Source: Thermoflexales bacterium
GTDB taxonomy: Bacteria > Chloroflexota > Anaerolineae > J036 > Brachytrichaceae
Assembly (NCBI GenBank): GCA_019694215.1
Contig: JAIBCK010000020.1
Coordinates: 1-44,819, forward strand
DNA length: 44,819 nt
Reading direction: 5' to 3'
Under the pieces are notes generated by a model. That model was not told the DNA's origin, ran no database searches, and saw nothing but the letters and a program-made list of their open reading frames with translations. Positions within the stretch are counted from its first letter, which is position 1, and every line of letters begins with the position of its first letter. Below, in pieces: positions 42,121-44,819 of this stretch. A program made the position numbers and the translations under genes.

Positions 42121-42126
42121 ATTATG
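42121..42126 (-). promoter_or_regulatory. -10 hexamer of the chorismate mutase gene
   Basis: CATAAT on the minus strand ends 7 nt before the ATG at 42113, predicting a leaderless transcript. It lies in the short gap after the RIO kinase stop, so the mutase can be transcribed independently of the kinase. Confidence 0.55.
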
Positions 42127-42131
42127 GTCGA

Positions 42132-43151
42132 TCATGCCGGCCGTTCCCCGCCCAGCGTTTCCGGCGCGTCCTCGCCATACGCCTCACGCCACAGCGCGCG
42201 CGCCAACCACCCGGGCTCCGGCATATCCGCATAACGCTCGAAGTATTCAAGCACGCGGGTGACATCCCGGCGGAAGAACGTGAAGGCGCGCGGGTTGCGC
42301 CACGGGTTCATGCTCTGCGGGAAGTCGATGATGCGGATCTCGCCCCGGTAGTACAGGATGTTGAAGGCCGAGAGATCGCCGTGGATGATCTCGCAACGCA
42401 GCATGATGCGGATCTGCTCGAGCACGGTGTCATACAGCCGGCGCGCCTCCGCCTTGCCGAGGGTGATGTGATTGAGCGTTGGGGCGGGATCGCCGGGCTC
42501 GCCGTGGAAGTCCATCAGCAGCGCATTGGCGTTGACGCCATACAGCCGCGGCGTGAGGGCGCCGGCCTGCTGCAGACGCCCCAGCGCGCCGGCCTCGTTG
42601 GCCAGCCAGGATTGATGCAGCATCCGAAGGCCAACCGTGGTGCGGTCCGCGACCGCGCGCTGCTCGCGCTTCTTGCGCAGGGCCTTGCCATCCGCGCCGC
42701 GCAGCTCACCGCCGGTGCGATAGGCCGCATCGTTCTTGAGGTTGCGGAACATGCGCGGGCGGAACACCTTGCCGGCCACCCAGCGCGGCCCCAGGCTGGG
42801 GTGGGCGAGGCAGCAGTAGACATTGGCCTCCTTGCCGCCCTTGACCTGCGACAGGATGTCGCTGATCAGGCTGTCATCATAGAAGCCCCCCAGCGATTCG
42901 AGCAGCCAGTTCTCCTCGAACTGCTTGCCCCGAAAGGTGGGCTGGAAGCCGCTCGGGACGAGGTTGAACTCGGCGGCGGCGCGAAAGCGCTGGCGTTCGC
43001 GGTCGGCGATGCGCGTCAGGCGCGGCCGATGGGCCTGATCGCGCGCGGCCCGCACGGCCCGCTGTTCGCGCGCGCCGCGCAGGTAGGTCAGCGCGTCATC
43101 GTTTTCACTTTCAGAATCGGGTTGTGACGTTGGATTGGTTTCGAGATCCAT
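42132..43151 (-). CDS. RIO-type serine/threonine protein kinase
   Basis: The 339-residue product has the compact kinase fold of RIO1 proteins: a flexible nucleotide loop QVKGGKEANVY (about 103-112), Lys128 in VAGKVFRPRMF, the catalytic loop HGDLSAFNIL (His257, Asp259, Asn264) and the metal-binding Asp276 in IIDFPQS. An acidic/basic N-terminal region of about 60 residues precedes it. In eukaryotes and archaea RIO kinases act in small-subunit ribosome maturation; the bacterial role is not established. I start it at the ATG at 43151 because the alternative TTG at 43202 lies in the terminator-like hairpin. Its transcript begins with the leader ORF and hairpins described below. Confidence 0.93.
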   Translation of the reverse strand: MDLETNPTSQPDSESENDDALTYLRGAREQRAVRAARDQAHRPRLTRIADRERQRFRAAAEFNLVPSGFQPTFRGKQFEENWLLESLGGFYDDSLISDILSQVKGGKEANVYCCLAHPSLGPRWVAGKVFRPRMFRNLKNDAAYRTGGELRGADGKALRKKREQRAVADRTTVGLRMLHQSWLANEAGALGRLQQAGALTPRLYGVNANALLMDFHGEPGDPAPTLNHITLGKAEARRLYDTVLEQIRIMLRCEIIHGDLSAFNILYYRGEIRIIDFPQSMNPWRNPRAFTFFRRDVTRVLEYFERYADMPEPGWLARALWREAYGEDAPETLGGERPA

Positions 43152-43162
43152 CTCTTCCGCAT

Positions 43163-43181
43163 CCCGGTGACGGGCACCGGG
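43163..43181 (-). other. Perfect hairpin just before the RIO kinase start
   Basis: CCCGGTG (43163-43169) and CACCGGG (43175-43181) pair perfectly over 7 bp with a 5-nt loop. The stem ends 11 nt before the kinase ATG and could limit ribosome access or protect the 5' end of a processed message. Confidence 0.55.
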
Positions 43182-43184
43182 CAA

Positions 43185-43216
43185 GAAAAAAGCCAGGGAC
43201 AAGCGCGTCCCCGGCT
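43185..43216 (-). terminator. Intrinsic terminator in the leader of the RIO kinase gene
   Basis: On the minus strand AGCCGGGGAC pairs with GTCCCTGGCT (one G-U pair, 10-bp stem, 6-nt loop GCGCTT) and is followed at once by six T. This is the best intrinsic terminator in the window. It lies between the 21-codon leader ORF and the kinase start. Confidence 0.85.
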
Positions 43217-43226
43217 GCGGAAGCCG
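43212..43226 (-). promoter_or_regulatory. Alternative hairpin competing with the leader terminator
   Basis: On the minus strand CGGCT (43222-43226) can pair with AGCCG (43212-43216) around a 5-nt loop. The AGCCG half is also the 5' arm of the terminator stem, so the two folds exclude each other, as an antiterminator would. The stem is short (5 bp), so this is moderate. Confidence 0.5.
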
Positions 43227-43235
43227 ACGGTATCG

Positions 43236-43301
43236 TCAGGCCAGGCAGGCAGGAGGCGCGCACACAACGGCGACAGACAGGATATGAACATTGACGGTCA
43301 T
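43236..43301 (-). CDS. 21-residue leader peptide ORF upstream of the RIO kinase
   Basis: ATG at 43301 has a perfect Shine-Dalgarno AAAGGAGGT (complement of 43307-43315) with 6 nt between GGAGG and the ATG. The peptide begins MTVNVHILSVAVV and ends CAPPACLA. It has a Pro-Pro pair at residues 16-17 and two Cys, but no Phe, Tyr or Trp. The codons for Pro16-Pro17 (CCT CCT) are complementary to its own AGGAGG, so the ribosome site could be masked when no ribosome covers them. Followed by the alternative hairpins and terminator it has the shape of an attenuation leader. It could instead be a free-standing small protein gene ended by that terminator. Confidence 0.7.
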   Translation of the reverse strand: MTVNVHILSVAVVCAPPACLA

Positions 43302-43328
43302 GCGTTACCTCCTTTGATCAGAAAAGAT

Positions 43329-43343
43329 GCCCGTCTTGCGGGC
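43329..43343 (-). other. Hairpin at the 5' end of the RIO leader RNA
   Basis: GCCCG (43329-43333) and CGGGC (43339-43343) pair around a 5-nt loop, only a few bases after the predicted start at about 43347. It may stabilise the leader RNA. Confidence 0.4.
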
Positions 43344-43353
43344 TCGACGCGGG

Positions 43354-43383
43354 AGTATAGCAGCTTTCAGGGTTGGCTGCGAA
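43354..43383 (-). promoter_or_regulatory. Promoter of the RIO kinase leader
   Basis: On the minus strand TATACT (-10, complement of 43354-43359) is preceded after 18 bp by TTCGCA (-35-like, 4 of 6). It overlaps the 3' end of the PPC-domain gene. The predicted start near 43347 gives a leader of about 195 nt before the kinase ATG, unusually long for this window. Confidence 0.6.
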
Positions 43384-44398
43384 CCTCCAGCCGATAGGGC
43401 TGGAGGGGGGCGCTGGCGGCGTACACCCGCACGCGCAAACCATGGGCCGTGGAGGTCGGCGCGACAAAGACGATCTGCTCGACGGCCTGCCCATACGTGT
43501 CCGACTGCGCGACGAGCGCCGCCCCGGTCGTCACCCCGTCATAGAGATACAGGTCCATGTCGGTTGGCGTGGTGAATGGCGTGCCCGCGCTCAGACCGCC
43601 CGAGAGTGTCATCGTGTAGCGCGTCCCGGCCTGCAGCAGCACTGCAAAGAAGTCGTCCCGGTCCTGCACCTGGGTGGTGGAGATGGTCACGCCATACACC
43701 GGTTGGTTGAACCACGGCAGGGGGGCGGCCGAGGCGAGCGGGCTGTTGGGCTCGCGGCAATCGACGCCATACTCGGTGCAGGGGTTGGCCACCTCGACAA
43801 CGTCCAACCGATAAGGCACACCCAAGCCGACCGGTGCGAAGAGATGGATGTAGAGGGCGTATTCGCCCGTCGCCGGCGGGGTGAACAAGAGCCGCTCGCT
43901 GGCTGCGCCAAACGTCGCGGCGCTGAGCAGCGCGCTGCCCCCGCTGCCCGCAAAGAGATACAGGTCCAGATCAGCGGGCGGCGTGAAGGGCGAGCCCATC
44001 GTCAGCCCGCCCGAAAGCGTGATCGAGTATTCGACGCCGGCGACGAGCGTGACGCGAAAGACATCGACGTTGTCGGTGTTGCCGCTGCCCGTGATGACGG
44101 TGCCGAAGAGGCCGCGGTTCAAGGCCGGCAGCGCCGCGCCGCCCGCCACGCTGTCATTGGGTTCGAGGCAGTCCAGGCCGTAACGCTGACAGGCAGGGTT
44201 GTTGTAGACAAGCGGCAGGTAGGCGCGCGGCGTCAGGGCACCGGGGGCAGCGGGCTGCGACGGCGGGTTCACGGCGACGCCGTCGAGCTCGGGCAGGGGC
44301 TTGGGGGCGGGCGGCTCCGCGCGCGCGGCCCGCGGGGCCGGGAGCAACCCCGGCAGTGCAGCGATCAAGGCGACGATGATGATGAAACGTTTGATCAC
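43367..44398 (-). CDS. Exported protein with two tandem PPC-type domains and AYLPLV motif
   Basis: The 343-residue product has a signal peptide (MIKRFIIIVALIAALPGLLP, then an APRAARA cleavage region), a Pro-rich stretch, the motif RAYLPLVYNN, and two homologous repeats of about 120 residues. The repeats start YGLDCLEPNDSVAGGAALP and YGVDCREPNSPLASAAPLP and share YTMTLSGG/YSITLSGG and a DLDLYLF/DMDLYLY strand, the bacterial pre-peptidase C-terminal (PPC) beta-sandwich pattern. No catalytic domain is attached, so it may bind or stabilise partners outside the cell. I use the GTG at 44398, 8 nt after GGAGGGG. The Nudix gene ends 22 bp before it. Confidence 0.82.
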   Translation of the reverse strand: MIKRFIIIVALIAALPGLLPAPRAARAEPPAPKPLPELDGVAVNPPSQPAAPGALTPRAYLPLVYNNPACQRYGLDCLEPNDSVAGGAALPALNRGLFGTVITGSGNTDNVDVFRVTLVAGVEYSITLSGGLTMGSPFTPPADLDLYLFAGSGGSALLSAATFGAASERLLFTPPATGEYALYIHLFAPVGLGVPYRLDVVEVANPCTEYGVDCREPNSPLASAAPLPWFNQPVYGVTISTTQVQDRDDFFAVLLQAGTRYTMTLSGGLSAGTPFTTPTDMDLYLYDGVTTGAALVAQSDTYGQAVEQIVFVAPTSTAHGLRVRVYAASAPLQPYRLEVRSQP

Positions 44399-44420
44399 GC
44401 CCACGGCCCCTCCATGGCAA

Positions 44421-44819
44421 TCAGGTTTGTGTACCCTCGCCGACGGTCTGATCGAAGAAGGCGCGCACGCCATCCTGGCCTGCCCCGAAGACGGCGTGCA
44501 GGCGTGAGGCGTGCCCCGGGTCCAGCCCTGCCGGGAGCGCGGCTTCACCAAACCAACCAAGGTCTAGAATTTCATGCGCGTGGCTGCCACGCCCGAAGCC
44601 GGACAGGTCGGTGGGTGCGCAGACAAACACGAACTGATACAGCTGAAAGGCGGATGTCGTCCCGCACAGGCGCGAGTCCCAGACGCCCGCCAGCGTGTGG
44701 GCGCGGCAACGCACGCCGGTCTCCTCGAACGCTTCGCGTTCCACGCCCTGGGCGGGCGTCTCCCCCACCTCCAGCGCGCCGCCCGGCATCGCCCAACGCT
44801 TATTGTCAGCCCGCTGGAT
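44421..44819 (-). CDS. Nudix hydrolase, 5'-truncated by window edge
   Basis: The frame stays open to the window edge (RADNKRWAMPGG is readable before the first ATG inside the window), so the N-terminus is missing. The Nudix box is complete: GGALEVGETPAQGVEREAFE followed by ETGV, matching Gx5Ex7REUxEExGU. FQLYQFVFVC and ILDLGWFGEAALP are typical of small ADP-ribose or nucleoside-diphosphate-X pyrophosphatases. The substrate is unknown. The PPC-domain gene follows on the same strand after 22 bp and may be co-transcribed. Confidence 0.92.
   Translation of the reverse strand: MQRADNKRWAMPGGALEVGETPAQGVEREAFEETGVRCRAHTLAGVWDSRLCGTTSAFQLYQFVFVCAPTDLSGFGRGSHAHEILDLGWFGEAALPAGLDPGHASRLHAVFGAGQDGVRAFFDQTVGEGTQT

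Noticed and set aside
43152-43202. RIO kinase start at the TTG at 43202.
   Set aside because: That codon lies in the loop of the terminator hairpin, and the added residues would be encoded by the T tract and second hairpin.
43236-43301. A classical amino-acid attenuator for aromatic amino acids controlling the downstream chorismate mutase.
   Set aside because: The leader ORF has no Phe, Tyr or Trp codons, and the mutase gene has its own -10 hexamer at 42121-42126.
1-44819. tRNA or rRNA genes, CRISPR arrays, insertion sequences and attachment sites.
   Set aside because: No regular spacer repeats, transposase motifs, tRNA-like cloverleaf with a TTCRA loop, or rRNA signature was noticed; nearly all of the window is covered by closely packed coding genes.

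Overview
The window is a GC-rich bacterial chromosome segment that most resembles a member of the Chloroflexota. Three signs point there: a solute-binding lipoprotein with a long Ala/Thr/Pro linker after its lipobox, an exported protein carrying the AYLPLV motif common in exported proteins of that phylum, and many start codons placed 6-9 nt after a -10 hexamer with no Shine-Dalgarno (leaderless style). I saw no rRNA, tRNA, CRISPR array, transposase or phage gene. The assignment is an inference from gene content.

Layout. (1) 1-4260: two ABC-2 permeases, a NarL-type histidine kinase and response regulator, then a small HsmA-family membrane protein behind a textbook promoter and a perfect 9-bp inverted-repeat operator, closed by a strong hairpin. 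(2) 4292-13137: an eight-gene minus-strand carbohydrate operon, transcribed from a SorC-type regulator through an NAD-kinase-fold putative kinase, a zinc alcohol dehydrogenase, an ADP-ribosylglycohydrolase, a sugar isomerase/epimerase, two ABC permeases and the binding lipoprotein. Almost every junction is a 4-bp ATGA overlap. A DhnA-type class I aldolase is divergent. No ABC ATPase is present. (3) 13138-17626: a heterodimeric ABC exporter with one degenerate ATP site, and a divergent lipoprotein. (4) 17669-30521: a surface-polysaccharide cluster with a Wzt-like ATPase lacking its Wzm permease, a polytopic membrane protein of lower GC, one GT2 and six GT4-like glycosyltransferases, and two free-standing coiled-coil proteins. 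(5) 30548-36253: acyltransferase, a coiled-coil protein, tRNA-guanine transglycosylase, DUF1294 protein, a nucleotidyltransferase with an unknown partner, and leuD/leuC. (6) 36367-39869: a ubiquitin-like MoaD/ThiS protein overlapping a cytosolic six-Asp-box propeller protein, then CCA-adding enzyme and YggS. (7) 39906-44819: DUF1684 protein, aldo/keto reductase, a chorismate mutase of the yeast/plant type, a RIO kinase with an attenuator-like leader, a tandem PPC-domain exported protein and a Nudix hydrolase cut by the window edge.

Most unusual items: the leader in front of the RIO kinase (promoter, perfect Shine-Dalgarno, 21-codon ORF, alternative hairpin, intrinsic terminator with six U); the eukaryotic-type chorismate mutase with conserved catalytic residues but an altered effector site; and the MoaD-like/Asp-box propeller gene pair.
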